In this document: in pieces, positions 13,081 to 25,645 of the stretch | Position numbering within the stretch: position 1 is the first letter of the stretch | How the letters are laid out: every line of letters begins with the position of its first letter | From: Pontederia crassipes | Lineage: Eukaryota > Streptophyta > Magnoliopsida > Commelinales > Pontederiaceae | DNA: 64,000 bases | Direction: 5' to 3' | Assembly: GCA_030549335.1 (NCBI GenBank) | Contig: JAUKPH010000018.1 | Span: 372,001 to 436,000 of the forward strand | Translations under genes and position numbers: made by a program | Notes under the pieces: generated by a model | The model's database searches: none | Seen by the model: only the letters and a program-made list of their open reading frames with translations | Told to the model about the DNA's origin: nothing

Positions 13081-16000
13081 CACATAGATATATATAATAT
13101 TCTATTTAAGAATATATTAAAAATATTTAATTTGAATATAATATGTTACTTCACTATCTTAATACGATTAAAATTATATATTTAGTTGATAACATTCATT
13201 TTAATAGTTAAAACAAATAATTGATTAAAACTTATTTTAATATTGTCAATTAGTCATAAATCATTCTTAATCAAATTCTTACATTAAATATGTGTTGTCC
13301 TTTAAAAACTTTTTTTAATATTTAGCAAGTTTTGAATGTGGAACTAAAAATTTTGATCCAATGATTCATATTGGTTTTGTCATTAGATCAAAATAATGTC
13401 AATTGATTGCCTAAAACGTACAATCCCATATTGTGATTACACCCTAAATTAACTCTTATTATGATATGTAAATTTATTTTTTTTATGCATCATTCAAAAA
13501 AGATATGAAATATATATTATAATATGTGAATATTTTTTGTTCCTTCTAATACAATATAGATATGAAATATAAACATTATATTTAGCTTATATATACCTGA
13601 GTATTAAAACTTATTTACTTTTTTATTTTATTATCAATCACATGTCTCTGACTTAAGTTCTAATTATTGATATTGATTGACTTAATACAAATAGATAACT
13701 ACTATATTTGTAAATATACACTTTTTTATAGTCTATTCCATCTCTTTTTATATTATAAGCTTTAAATGTGGGACTAAATTAAACAACTCAAATTACCCTT
13801 ATTCAAGTTATAATTAATTTTGAACCAATTACATTTCATTGTTTATTTTAATAATATACTTCATTATTCATCATATCAAAACTATTCATCATTATACTTC
13901 ATTATTCATAAAATTATCAATTAACTAATATACCAATCTTTCCATCACAAATATTATCATAGTTTAATAATTAATTCAAGTTATTCAAATAGAAATGTAT
14001 AGTTATAATAACCGTATAGATAATAGATATGACTATTATATAATTATCATATTTTGTAATCATAACTTATATTTTAAATTTATAATTAATATTTTTTATG
14101 GACACTTGTCAACATGTTTTTACACCAAGTGTCATCTCCTCCTTGCAAACTTCTTTGCTTTTAATATAGTATAGATTTCTATTTCCAACTTTAATTATAG
14201 TGATATATATTAATTATGAAATAAAAATAGTTTATATATTATTATTTATATTATATAAAGTAATTTTAAATTCCTTATTTATTTGAATGGAATGGGTTAC
14301 CTAATTGGATATTGTCATTTACGACTTCAACCTCTCCTTACACACATTAATGAAATTATAATACTTTCCATAATAAGGTTGTTTTAAAATTTCATCTTAC
14401 AATGTTATTAACTAAAATCTCATCATTTATTTTGAAATCATTATTTTTACTTAAACATAAAGATAGTTACGCCTGAGAACTAAAATAATTTTGTGTAAAA
14501 AATATACGTAGATATTGTGCCAAATTTTATCTGAATTATCACCTATTATTTGTTGTTCTTTAGTAGGCTTGCATAATACATGGCTTCTTCATACAGCCTC
14601 ATAAATGCATATCATTTGTTAAATTTGATTAGAAGCATTAAACACCCCTCTAAAACAAAGGATGTTTTAAAAGTATATATATGGATATATCATTTGTTAA
14701 TTAGTTAGTTTAACTATTTTTACTTAGTTATATTGAGCTATTATTATAAAAAAAATTCAAAATCAATATTCATATAAGTTATATTTCAAAATTAATTTTC
14801 TTTTAAAATATTGTACATTAAATATTGGTATATTCTTTTGTAATTTTTTTTATAAACAAATAAATATCTTTATTATTCTAAAATGTATTTCTTGAATGGA
14901 TAATATTAAAAGCATGCATAGATCAATTTAAAATATTACCAAAAATACAATTCAATGGCTTTAAAAAACGTGATGTTTGCTTAAATATAAAATAAAAGGA
15001 CCTTTAAGATGAAATTTTGATACATGAAATAGGATTAAATTTCATATATGATATAGATTCAGTGGAACATCATGTTAACAATTAAATTTTTAAAAATAAA
15101 AGAACTATCGACAACATAAAATTCAATTTAGTAAATGTTGCTTGTCAATCCTTCTGCAACCATCGAGAGGGGGTGAGGGAAGGGGAGAGGGTTGGTGGGT
15201 GGTACCAAAGGGGAGAAAAATGTGGAGATTGGATAAAGACTAATTCAAGTTAGTTTGTTGTAGGTATTTATAAGATGACATTATTTTTAAAAATAAAAAT
15301 GGACACATTTTTTTTGAAATGCTTGGTCCAGAAAATAAAATGAAATATTAAACTTAAATATAAAGATAAAATTAGATTTACATTGAAAAATTAAATTAAA
15401 GAAGGAGTCCCAATGAAAAGTTATAATCAACTTTATCTTTTCACCACTGCTTGTATAAACTTTCTTCTCAACCAAAACCTCATTTAACCCTAGCTGTCGT
15501 GCCTCTCCTTTTTTCCCCTCTACCTGCACAAATTCCTAAGCAACCAGGAGCTCAAGCACGTTGTTGGCCACCGGAAACAATGCCGAAAATACATTGAAAC
15601 ACTAGGAGGAAACCAAGGTGATGTAGTAGCCATGCTGAAATTTTTGTAGCATCTTTAGGATTGTTTTCTTGACTTTTTTCCTCTACTTTCTCCCATCCGA
15701 CATGACCAACAAGGACAGTGCACTAAGGACGAGGTGTGGTCGAAGTCGGAGAGCCTTCAGGGACGGTCGACGCAAAGAACGAACCAAAGAAAGAGGATCA
15801 AACAACAAAGATTTCAAGGTAGGTGGATCGTTGGATCAACCTTTGGATCTGTTTTAATAATAGATTTGTATGTTTTTAGGGTACAAATAGTCATAGCATC
15901 GTCTCCTATCATCCATGATTTGTCCCCTATGATTACTTTGGTCTTAAGAGGGTTATTTAGGGAAAATTAACATCGAAAACTGAGCAGTTAGCGCCACTGT

Positions 16001-18412
16001 CCTCGTTGGAATCACAGAACCTGACCCGAGTGCATGCAACATCGGACAAATAAGGCATTGAACTCGGCCCGAGTTCAACACTATCTCGCATTTTCATTGA
16101 TGTGCACGCAGACATCGGAACCCGACCCAGGCTTTAGTGAACTCGGCCTGAGTTTTGACACAAACTTTCCCAAAGTTCAATATGGGCCTAGCCCAATTTA
16201 TATTCAGGTCGAGCTGCGATCAAGGAACCAATACTACAGAACCAGGGTTCTATCCCTATCTGACCTTGGGTTCTATCGAGAGTTATGATATGTTGAAACA
16301 TAGTTTATATTGATATCCAGTTGATAATTATATTGCTAATTATCCCTGATTGTTCATTGAATTGACCCCACTGATATTATGATCTATAATGTTGCCATAG
16401 TAAAGAATGATTAATCATGTGTTATTGTTAAATACTGATTTTTGAGTCATGACCTAAATCCAATGCTATTCCATATTATCATTTGGATCTATTGCCTAAT
16501 TAATCTTGATTAATTCTACCTCATTGCATAGATTATATCCAAGGGTTTCACTCTCTGATCTTATTGATTATATGATTATACATATTCAAAGCATTGCCAT
16601 TGCATAGATTAAATCCAGAGTTTAAATCCCATTTGATCCATCGATTTCATACATTGTTATTTTGATTGTTGTCATCGTTATGATTAAATTCCAATTCGGA
16701 CAAAGATGAGAACCTAATTAATTAAAGATAAAAATTTAGGTGCTCATGTTACAGATTGACGGGAGCTCATGGCATAGCATCGTAGTTAGTGTTAAGGCAT
16801 TATTTGTCATCGTTACACGATTTATTCCCATCGCGTAGTGAAAGAAGATATCCTCCCCTTTAGAGAGGATGAACATCGTGATATTCACAATAACTAGTTA
16901 TTCATGAAGTACATGACACCTCATTGCAACGAAACCGTTAACAAGTGACATTGCATAGTAATAATAGAGATATAGAAGTTGTTCACAACTTCCACTCAGA
17001 GCATTGATAACACACTCAGAACATAGTACAAAGTATTGATTCAAAGCATAGCATATGACAATGAAATATAAAGTAATGCAGAGCAAACTGATTTATTCCA
17101 ATTATCATAATCTCCATCTTATATTATGATTGTTCTCACCCAATAATTTATTGCATTGTTTCTACTCAACTTGATTCTATCTATAGACAATTGACATCTA
17201 CCATTGATAATTAGAGTATTGATTTCTTTATCATGGATTCTGATTTTACTTATAGACATGGTATTGATGAACTATCCAGAGCATTGTATCATACAAGATG
17301 TTGCCTTGGTTCACTCAGAGCATAGTATTGATTCTTCTATTGATTTTATTGAAGGCACACTATTTGATTTACTCTATTGATTCTATCAAGAATATAATAT
17401 TTCTCGTTTCTATTGATTTGTTCTATTTGATCTTATTTAATGCATAGTACTATTTTATTCCACTTATACTATTGATCATTTATTTGATTATACTTAGAGC
17501 ATGACATAATTCCATTGATTCTTATTTAAGCACAGTCTCGATTTCTTTTCATTGATTATTCTAGTGATGATTATGATTATGACTACACTAACTCCATGTT
17601 TCTTTATTATTACTATTTATACATTGGTTTATTATCTACTTATTGTGATGCGAAGTCATGGGTTATTGTTTCCCATATATTGATTCTACCTATTTATTCA
17701 AGCGATTGATATTGTTCGTGATGGTAATGTGCACATGGAGTAATATTAAGACATTGTCCTCATCTCTTTACTTTAGACTTCTGCCTCGACATTATAATTT
17801 ACATTAGATATTCAATTGGACGTCCACATTTATTGATATATTTAGTGATAGTTTTATTAAGTCTTTTCGCTTATATGGTAGACTGGTCAAGAAATTAATC
17901 AAAGTTAAGATTTTAGTCAAAGCATAGCATTGTTAGTAGCGATCCTCAAGTTGGATCTTGCCACGTGACAAAGACGATTTGGGTGTGTTATATTTTTAAT
18001 TAAGATAATCACCATCAAGTAACTAAGCTAGTAATATTTTTTGTTGATAGTAATATTTTTTTGCTTGCATATAGAAATAGCTTATAGCAAGGGATATCAA
18101 TATATAATAAATAATATACTACAAAAAACTTTTGTCCACTAATAATATTTTAAGAGAAATACAATTATATAAAAATTATGTAAAAGATATGATAATGCTT
18201 AATGAAAAACAAAAAAGGTTTTTTTATAATGAATAGCAATTAAACAATAATGACAATGTACATTCTACATTATATAATTAACAATAAAGAATGAAAAAAT
18301 GACATGAAATTTTTGTATGATATAATTAACAATTATGACAATGTAAATTTTACATTATAAATTGAAAAATAAAAATGAAATAAATTAACAACACACCATA
18401 GCAACAATATTG
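10251..18412. other. Long AT-rich intergenic region with decayed repeats
   Basis: No gene was recognised. Two slightly GC-richer islands (about 12,180-12,530 and 15,990-16,290) share repeated CGAGTTC/GAACTCGG words and may be related decayed repeats. The 16.3-17.9 kb part is low-complexity, rich in TTGATT and CATAG words. A TA microsatellite lies at about 13,050-13,077. A possible Helitron-type end on the minus strand is near 14,175. Confidence 0.5.
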
Positions 18413-18421
18413 TAAATTTTA

Positions 18422-18936
18422 GGGTTATTTACATAAAACACCCCTAATATATCATAAATTTTCACATCTAATTCTAAACTACGAACTTATTTTTTTGAAT
18501 CCCTAAACTATTGTGACTTTTACACTTTAATCCTCCCATCCACTTCTGTTACATTTTCTATCAAATTTTCTTTTTCTCATTTATGAAAAGACTAAATTAC
18601 CCCTTCCTCCATGACACATCAAATAATAAATATAAAAAAGGAAAAAAAGAAAAAAAATGTTCCTTGCGTTGGTCGCCCCCTCCAATCCGGCCATAAAAAT
18701 TAAGTGTTCCAATATTTTTTATTTTTTATATTTATTATTTGATGTGTTGAGGGAGGGGTAATTTAGTCTTTTCATAAATGAGAAAATACAAAATTAACAA
18801 AAAAATATAACAGAAGTGGATGGGATGATTAAATGGAAAAGTTGCGATAGTTTAGGAATCCAAAAAAGTAAATTCATAGTTTGGAGTTAGATGTAAAAAA
18901 TTATAATAGTTTAAGGGTGACTTATGAAAATAATCC
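18422..18936. mobile_element. Mutator-type MITE with long terminal inverted repeats
   Basis: The 515 bp element starts GGGTTATTTACATAA and ends in the imperfect inverse. The two arms, each over 200 bp, are inverted copies. For example, CATCCACTTCTGTTA and CTCATTTATGAAAAGAC on the left recur inverted on the right. It is flanked by a perfect 9 bp direct repeat TAAATTTTA (18,413-18,421 and 18,937-18,945), the hallmark target duplication of Mutator-like elements. The centre (about 18,650-18,710) is GC-richer and non-coding. The element is non-autonomous. Confidence 0.8.
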
Positions 18937-18996
18937 TAAATTTTACATGAGACAATTATCTATTGAGAATATAATATGAAAGGGATTGGTAATCAA

Positions 18997-19105
<109 letters not shown>

Positions 19106-19365
19106 GCACGAGGTATAAATAGGATGTAATCAAATGAGAAAGAGAGATATATTAGGTTGGATGGTACCAATGAAAAGAATCTCACATAGAGAAAACTTTG
19201 TAGAGAAATTGATTCAAGTTCCAATGAAAATAATCTAGAAAACTTTATAGGGACATTGATTCAAGTTAATGTTTTGTATGCATTTATAATGTGAAGCTAT
19301 ACCCTCACAATGACGAAAGATGGCTGCCATAAAATAACTGCCATCTAATAGCTTTTAGTTACTAA

Positions 19366-19758
19366 CAATGTTTTTAGAATCGAACTGACGAATGGTCCAG
19401 ATTTATTATCGAGTCATAGTTGGACTGGTCAAATCAAGTTCGATTGAATTGAATCAAATTTTATTAAAATAATATTATTTATTATAATTATAAAGATATT
19501 ATATAAGTTATATGATATAGTATATGAATATTGTACTAATAACCTATTAATAAGATTAAAAATTAATATAATATTTATTTATTAAAAGTTTCAATAATGA
19601 TAAATAATAATGGTTAACTTATAAATATAAACAGACTATTATTGATTTAGTATCTATTATTTAATGATGATACATGCTATATTAATAAATTTTATCTTAA
19701 ATTATTTTTATTCCTTTTTTTCTTTAACACTTTCCTTTTTATTTCGATTCCTATTTAA

Positions 19759-19798
<40 letters not shown>

Positions 19799-19983
19799 TT
19801 TTGCCTCCTCTTTATCCTTTCTTTTTTTCCTTATTTAACTTTGCTATTTTTATCATTTTCTTTTTTTTTCAAACTTTGAATTGAATCGATTCAATATCAA
19901 AACCGATTTTGGTATGCAACCGGACCGAGTTAATGGTCGGTTCATATTGAACTGGCTAAGCTGATCTGATTTTGATAACATTG
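19366..19983. mobile_element. hAT-type MITE with imperfect inverted ends
   Basis: The ends read CAATGTTTTTAGAATC on the left and, inverted, CAATGTTATCAAAATC on the right. Further inside are inverted blocks rich in CCGGT/GGTCC-type words (GGTCCAG..., GAATTGAATC). An 8 bp near-perfect direct repeat flanks it (GTTACTAA at 19,358-19,365, GTAACTAA at 19,984-19,991), as expected for hAT. The interior is AT-rich and non-coding and includes a TA microsatellite at about 19,763-19,797. Confidence 0.6.
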
Positions 19984-20525
19984 GTAACTAACCATCCAAT
20001 ATATAATATATGACTTAATATGATTTATGTTTCTCAAATGCTATCATTTTGATAATTTGAAATCTAGTTTATTACATAAAACACATTTTTGTTAATTTGT
20101 AATAAACATAAACACACACATATTTATTTATTTAATACTTTTCATAATTTGAAGTGAAACTAACTAGTTTATTGATAATTAAATATGATTGTATTTAGCG
20201 GTTAGTGATGGATATGATCCACTCCTTCAATTAACTTATATATTTATAAAATCAATGAATCTTGCAATCAACTCTGATAATGATTAGAAAAAATATTTAC
20301 GAAAAATTGAGAGCCATGAGAGATGAGACTATCCTCCTTTTATTTAATATAGTATAGATTATGAATTATCATTCACTACTTCAATAACTGTCCATGACTC
20401 CACTATGAAGTTGCAAAGACATGCACAAATCTAAACTTGAATTTGAAGATATATATTACTATATTATCAATTTTTTATGTAACATAAATTTATGACCATT
20501 AGACATTATATTATGGGATTAATGG

Positions 20526-20701
20526 ACCTCCAGATCACCTCCTGCTCTAGAGATATGCTGAGCGCATTTCAACCGTTATCCATTGATCAACGATTGAGAT
20601 AATTGATATTTTTAAATGATAGAGTTTAATCACTTCTGATTAATGGACCAACGATTGAGATATGCTCAGCATCCTTCCAGGGTGGAAGGTGCTCTGGAGG
20701 T
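20526..20701. mobile_element. Small fold-back element (MITE-like, class unknown)
   Basis: This 176 bp segment begins ACCTCCAGATCACCT and ends with the inverted counterpart (GGTGCTCTGGAGGT). Inner blocks AGATATGCTGAGC and CAACGATTGAGAT are also inverted between the halves, so almost the whole segment can fold on itself. No clear target duplication was found, so the superfamily is open. Confidence 0.6.
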
Positions 20702-21009
20702 ACATTATTATATTATATTATATTATATATATTATAAATGAACAAAATTTATGTTAAGTTATAATTATAAGTTCCCATTCTAGAGGTCCGTGGATACAAA
20801 ATAAATAAACATTTTAATCTATTTAATTATTATTAAAAAATTAAAATATAAATTTTATAGACTATCTAATAATCTCTCTTAAAAAACTTATATAAGTGAA
20901 CATATCATAATAATTAAATTTATTTGAAATTATTTTTTATAAATTGTCATCCAAATGCTGACTCTCAAGGGTCCAAGCACTAGATGACCAAGAATCCTGC
21001 AACTCAAAA

Positions 21010-21110
21010 GTAAAATCAAGCTGTTGCTGGAAGATGGATCATAACTGCACTGAATTGGGACAAAGGAAGAAAAGGTGGCTGCTAGTTTCACATTGGAGGA
21101 CACAAAGTTT
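21010..21110 (-). pseudogene. LINE C-terminal zinc-finger (zf-RVT-like) remnant
   Basis: The minus strand reads PSCKLCVLQCETSSHLFFLC then PNSVQL, the usual C..C...H...C pattern at the end of plant L1 reverse transcriptases. It lies left of the Mutator-like element, while the RT domain lies to its right, so the element must have landed inside the LINE. Confidence 0.7.
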
Positions 21111-21698
21111 ACATGATGGATTAAGGAAGGGTTAAGTCTAGAAAGGATTTAATGGCTGTCCACCCCCTTTATAGGAGGTGGACATGCCTGCTTAGATCGG
21201 GAACCGTCCGATTTGGCTCGACGGCCCAGATCGAGGCAGACCGGTTTGGGCAAAATCTGAAGGAAAAGTGGACAGTTCATGGATTGAGAGACCGTCGGTT
21301 CGGTTCAACAAACGCGTGGACCGGTTTAGGGTTTAGCATAAAAGGGCCAATTTTCCTCTTTTTTATTCTCTCCTCTCAAGGTCGCTATCTCCTAACACGG
21401 CCGCGACGCCCCACCTCCTCGCACAGCGCCGACTGATCGATCTGGGCGACGGATCTAGGCAAGCGAGGACGACTCCTCCGCGACGGCGGCCGACCTCCTC
21501 CGCGATGGCCACCTCTTCGAGCTTTGCAGATCTTCTCGAGTGACGGTCCTCCTCCCTAGATCTCGCAGGGCTTCTCGGATGCGAGGCAAGATGCAAAGTT
21601 GAACATAGCTAGGCATTCTATTTTTCATTTTTACCCGCGAAATCCATTGTGATACGAAATTAGATGATACAACTATTTATATTGATTATAAGGATTAG

Positions 21699-22284
21699 TT
21701 GCTAGTATCGATCTTCCTCGCTCGGAACCCCAGCACGGGCTTCGACGGGTGCCTCGGGAGGCTCACGTTGGTGGAGGCGCGAGCGCGCTATGCCTACTAT
21801 GAAGAGCTGAAGATGAACACCTACGAGTTCATGGAGATGCTGCTGCTTGACGGCTGCTTCGTCATGGAGCTGTTCCTCAAGCGAAACGTGGGCGGAGGCA
21901 GGGGTTCAATGGAGTATGCGGATCTGATTGCGGGCAATCGGTGGGCGCTGCCTCTGGTGATGGTCAACCTGCTGGTGCTCGAGAACCAGCTCCCATTCTT
22001 CGTCCTCCAGTTGTTATATGAAACAGTTCCGACGAATAGACCCTTGTCCATGCTCACTTTCCTATGCTTACCAGGTGTCGGTGGACTTCGAGCACACGTA
22101 TCTCACTGACTTCGTTAAGGACGTGAACGAGCACTGCAGCTCCAAGTTGAACAGATGGCGGGCCAAGCTGAACCACGATTACTTCATCAATCCCTTGTCG
22201 GTCGTCTCCCTTTGCTGCGCCATCGTCCTACTTTTCCTTACTTTTGTGCAGACGCTCTTCTCAGTCCTAGGAAAACCTCCCTGA
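21699..22284 (+). pseudogene. DUF247 (UPF0481) family gene fragment with central deletion
   Basis: The first part reads LTLVEARARYAYYEELKMNT then YEFMEMLLLDGCFVMELFLK, followed by 'NRWALPLVMVNLLVLENQLP'. This is the N-terminal core of plant DUF247 proteins, whose members are usually 400-500 residues. After about 22,020 the frame changes and resumes with VSVDFEHTYLTDFVKDVNEH. It then gives 'SSKLNRWRAKLNHDYFINP' and a hydrophobic segment VVSLCCAIVLLFLTFVQTLF, which is the family's C-terminus with its membrane anchor. Roughly 200 middle residues are missing and the two parts are out of frame. The true N-terminus also seems absent. DUF247 function is largely unknown; some members act in grass self-incompatibility. 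It lies wholly inside the Mutator-like element, which suggests capture. Confidence 0.75.
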
Positions 22285-22567
22285 CAGAGAAGCCCTATCT
22301 CGCCGCCGAGAAACCCTGCTCGCTAGCTACGGAGAAGCACTGGTAGCCGTCGTCGGTGGCCAGGATTACGCATTGTTGCATGTTGATTAGTGTGGATTAA
22401 GCAATTAATCATGTGTTGTGTGTGCTAATAAACATGTGTTATGTGTACTATTAAAACAAAGTTATTGAGTATTATGATGTCGTGTCAATCTAGAACAGCT
22501 CTTTGAAGATTATGCTGTCAATAGGGGTAGAAGGAGCCTTTTGGACACTTTTTGGGATGGTGCTCCT

Positions 22568-22762
22568 CCGGAGACTCTCCAATTTTTGTACTCAGACTGT
22601 ATTGGAGCTTATATTAATCGATAACATCCTTTTCTTGAAAAAAAGGAAGCATGAGCACGGGTTCCGGAGACTCTCCAATTTTTGTACTCGGACTGTATTG
22701 GAGCTTATATTAATCGATAACATCCTTTTCTTGAAAAAAAAAAGGAAGCATGAGCACGGGTT
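22568..22762. repeat. Two-copy tandem duplication, about 96 bp unit
   Basis: Positions 22,568-22,663 and 22,664-22,762 are nearly identical, starting CCGGAGACTCTCCAATTTTT and ending GAGCACGGGTT. They differ by an A/G substitution and the length of an A-run. It is non-coding and lies within the Mutator-like element. Confidence 0.95.
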
Positions 22763-23145
22763 AGTCATGTGCAAGGAGGGGTATTATTCCTAAGCTCTGT
22801 GCAGAATCATAATCCACAATTTGATTCAGCCAAAATGCTCTTGGAGTATTATAAGCATTATTGTTGTTTGACATTTAAAATATCTTCTTTTTCTTTACAA
22901 CTTAATTTGTAAATATAACGATCTTTCGAAGAATCATTAGGACTACCAGTTTTTCGCTGCCACGACATATTATGTACTCGGACTCCTTTAATTTACTTAT
23001 GTTGTACTTTTAATTTACATATCAGATTTGCGCACAAAAAATTGCTAAGATTTGTAAAATCACTACTTAATAAGGATGAGAAATGCTTATGGTCATATAA
23101 CAGTTTTGTCATCTCAAGGACAATATGGATGAGTGTTACTGTCAG

Positions 23146-23280
23146 TATACATACATACATACATACATACATACATACATACATACATACATACATACAT
23201 ACATACATACATACATACATACATACATACATACGTACATACATACATACGTACATACATATATACATACATACATACAT

Positions 23281-23314
<34 letters not shown>
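23146..23314. repeat. (TACA)n tetranucleotide microsatellite followed by (AT)n
   Basis: About 34 copies of a TACA/CATA unit with a few CGTA and TATA variants, then a TA run. All open frames across it (Tyr-Ile-His-Thr repeats and their minus-strand equivalents) are artefacts. Confidence 0.97.
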
Positions 23315-23739
23315 GCATGTCAATTTGAAGACGAGTACTGATCTTTTCATAAGCCTGAATGGATCAATCACCATCAGGCTCCAGATTGCTCATCATGAGG
23401 TCTGAGGAGCTTCAAGAAATTTTTTTTTCTTTGGAGCAATGCTACATAATTAGAAATTTCATATCGTAGAACCTCATTACTTGCTTTCTGCAACACTGAG
23501 CCTCACAATAAGAGGTTCAAATCATGTTACAAAGACAACATATGATTTATTTCACCAAAATGATGTATACCAAGACATGATGTTATTACCACAAAAATAA
23601 ACATAGGTACCGGCAACAATACAACATATGAAAAGTTACATATCGAACAGATGACTTGAATTTAGACACAACAATTGATACTTCAGAAAAAAATTAAAAC
23701 GAAACTGAAAGAAAAAGCTAAAATACATAGTTGGTCGGA

Positions 23740-24230
23740 GGTGAGCAGGGGGTCGGAGGTCAGTGTTGTCGCTCATTTAGGTGGCCGTCGCGCCCGGGTC
23801 ATCATTGCTCGTTTAGGTGGCTGTCACACGAGGGTCGGAGGTTGTCATTGTCTCTCATTTAGGTGGCCCTTGCGCGCGGGGACCGACAGTGCGCCGGGGG
23901 GGGATCGGAGGTCGGTGGTGTTCGGAGGGTGGCCATCGAGCGCAGGGATCGGTCGTCGGGCGAGGAGTCGGCAGTGCGCGGAGGGTGCTCGTCGCACGTA
24001 CGGATTGATCGTCGGGCGAGGAGCCGATGGTCACGGAGGGTGGCTATCATGCTCAAGGATCAGCCGTCGGGCGAGGAGTCGGCAATGCGCGAAGGGTGGC
24101 CGTGCGCGGGGGGTCGGAGATCGACCGTCACGCGAGAGGATCGATCGTCGCAGGAGGAAGTTGCAGTTGTAGGGCGAGGAGATCGGCCATCGCCATCGCC
24201 GTGCGCGAGCGTGAGAAAAAAACCCTAGAT
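23740..24230. repeat. GC-rich degenerate tandem repeat block
   Basis: It repeats words such as GGTCGGAG, CGTCGGGCGAGGAG and CGGAGGGTGGC at roughly 55-70 bp spacing. It is much GC-richer than its surroundings and open in several frames at once, as expected from repetition rather than coding. It is internal to the Mutator-like element, next to its right terminal repeat. Confidence 0.7.
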
Positions 24231-25645
24231 TGGAGGAGCTTTCGTGACCGTGTGAGGAGAGAGAAAGGAGAGAAAAAAATACTAGGTTTCACATTTTTGT
24301 ATGTTGAACCGAATTGGGCACTCATGAATGACTCGAATGGCACCATATCTCATGAACCGGACGATCTTCACTTATATTATTTGCTGAACCGCCGCCTGCA
24401 TCTCGACCCTCGATCGTTGATCCAAAGGTATACGATCTAGGCAGGTATGTCCACCTTCTTTTAAGGGGTGGACATCCATTAAATCAATCTAAAAATAATG
24501 TCCATGGTAGGCAATCAGTTGTGTGCAAGTTTTCAAAGGAAAATGTGTAACTTGGGGGGAAGAGGGATGCGCCAAACCAGTTTCGAGTCGAGCCGTCCAA
24601 TCGCAAGTGTCGGCAAAGCCCTGTGACTAATGAATCTATAAATGCTTTTAGCATTCGCAATACCATATGGATCAGAAGATCACAAGCACATGTCATCACA
24701 AGCCATGTAAGTGAATTCTCAAAATTGCCAAACATAAGGAATCATAAAAATTTGACCGAATAAGTTCTACATTCCAGGATTGATCATGAATCAAACCAGA
24801 AACCAACAAGGAATCGAAAAGCCCCAATATCAAAAAATGACATGTTAATAAAAGTAGACATCATTGCCAAGGGAATGTTAAAAAACAATGGATCATAAAA
24901 AAAATCTTTAGTAATACTCCCATTACCAATATGAATCTGCATTCCCAGCCTAATATCATGCATAGTCTGTGTGATAGTTTTCCAACACCAAGAGGTAGGT
25001 TGATTAAGAATGTTTGCAGGAGACCGGGGTGAGACAATGCTTACTTACTCCTAACTAGATTCACCCAAAGGGAGTCCTGCTTGTTTAAGAGATTGAGAAT
25101 ACACTTCCCTAATAATGAAGGCCTTAATAGTTGCATATTTTTTTAACCCAAGACCCCCCAAATTCTTTGGTAAATGGATAGTCTCTCAATTTATAAGGTG
25201 GGTTCCCTTCCTACCACCCCAGGTCCTAGAGAAAAGATCTAGATAATTGCTTAATTAATTGATTCCAAAAGATCAATAGAGATATAAGTTGACCCAAGGG
25301 CATAAATTGGCATAGAACAAAGTACATAGTTAATCAATATTTTTTTACTTGCCTGATTTAGCAATTTTTGTTCCAACCGGCGAGTCTAGTTTTCATTTTA
25401 TCCAATATTGTGGATTACAGCTTAGTGGAAATATATTTATAGGATATGGGGCTCCTAAATAGTTAAAAGGAAAGTTTTCTTCTCTAAATCTTAAGATATC
25501 TAAAATGGCAGATTTCTTGCGAGAGTTGAATTTCGGGGGACAAAATTCAGATTTTGAAATATATTGCTGATTAGTAAGGGCATTATACCTGTCAAAGCAC
25601 TTTGAAGATTTTTACAATTCAGCTTGGTAGCAGAAATACATAAAA

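Larger units (their letters stand above)
21146..24485. mobile_element. Mutator-like element carrying a gene fragment (Pack-MULE candidate)
   Basis: Long terminal inverted repeats are visible. The left end reads GATTTAATGGCTGTCCACC..., then AGGTGGACATGCCTGCTTAG. The right end, inverted, reads GATTTAATGGATGTCCACC..., then AGGTGGACATACCTGCCTAG. Similarity continues inwards through GGTTCAAC-type words to CT-rich, leader-like sequence. Flanking 9-mers AGTCTAGAA and AATCTAAAA agree at 7 of 9 positions, a possible decayed target duplication. There is no transposase. The inside holds a DUF247-like gene fragment, a 96 bp tandem duplication, a TACA microsatellite and a GC-rich repeat block, so mobility would depend on another element. 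Confidence 0.65.

Noticed and set aside
23146-23284. CRISPR-like direct repeats
   Set aside because: A simple tetranucleotide run without spacers, in a plant nuclear context.
23042-23405. Several open frames with Tyr-Ile-His-Thr or Met-Tyr-Val-Cys repeats
   Set aside because: They are translations of the TACA microsatellite in all frames and have no start context or homology.
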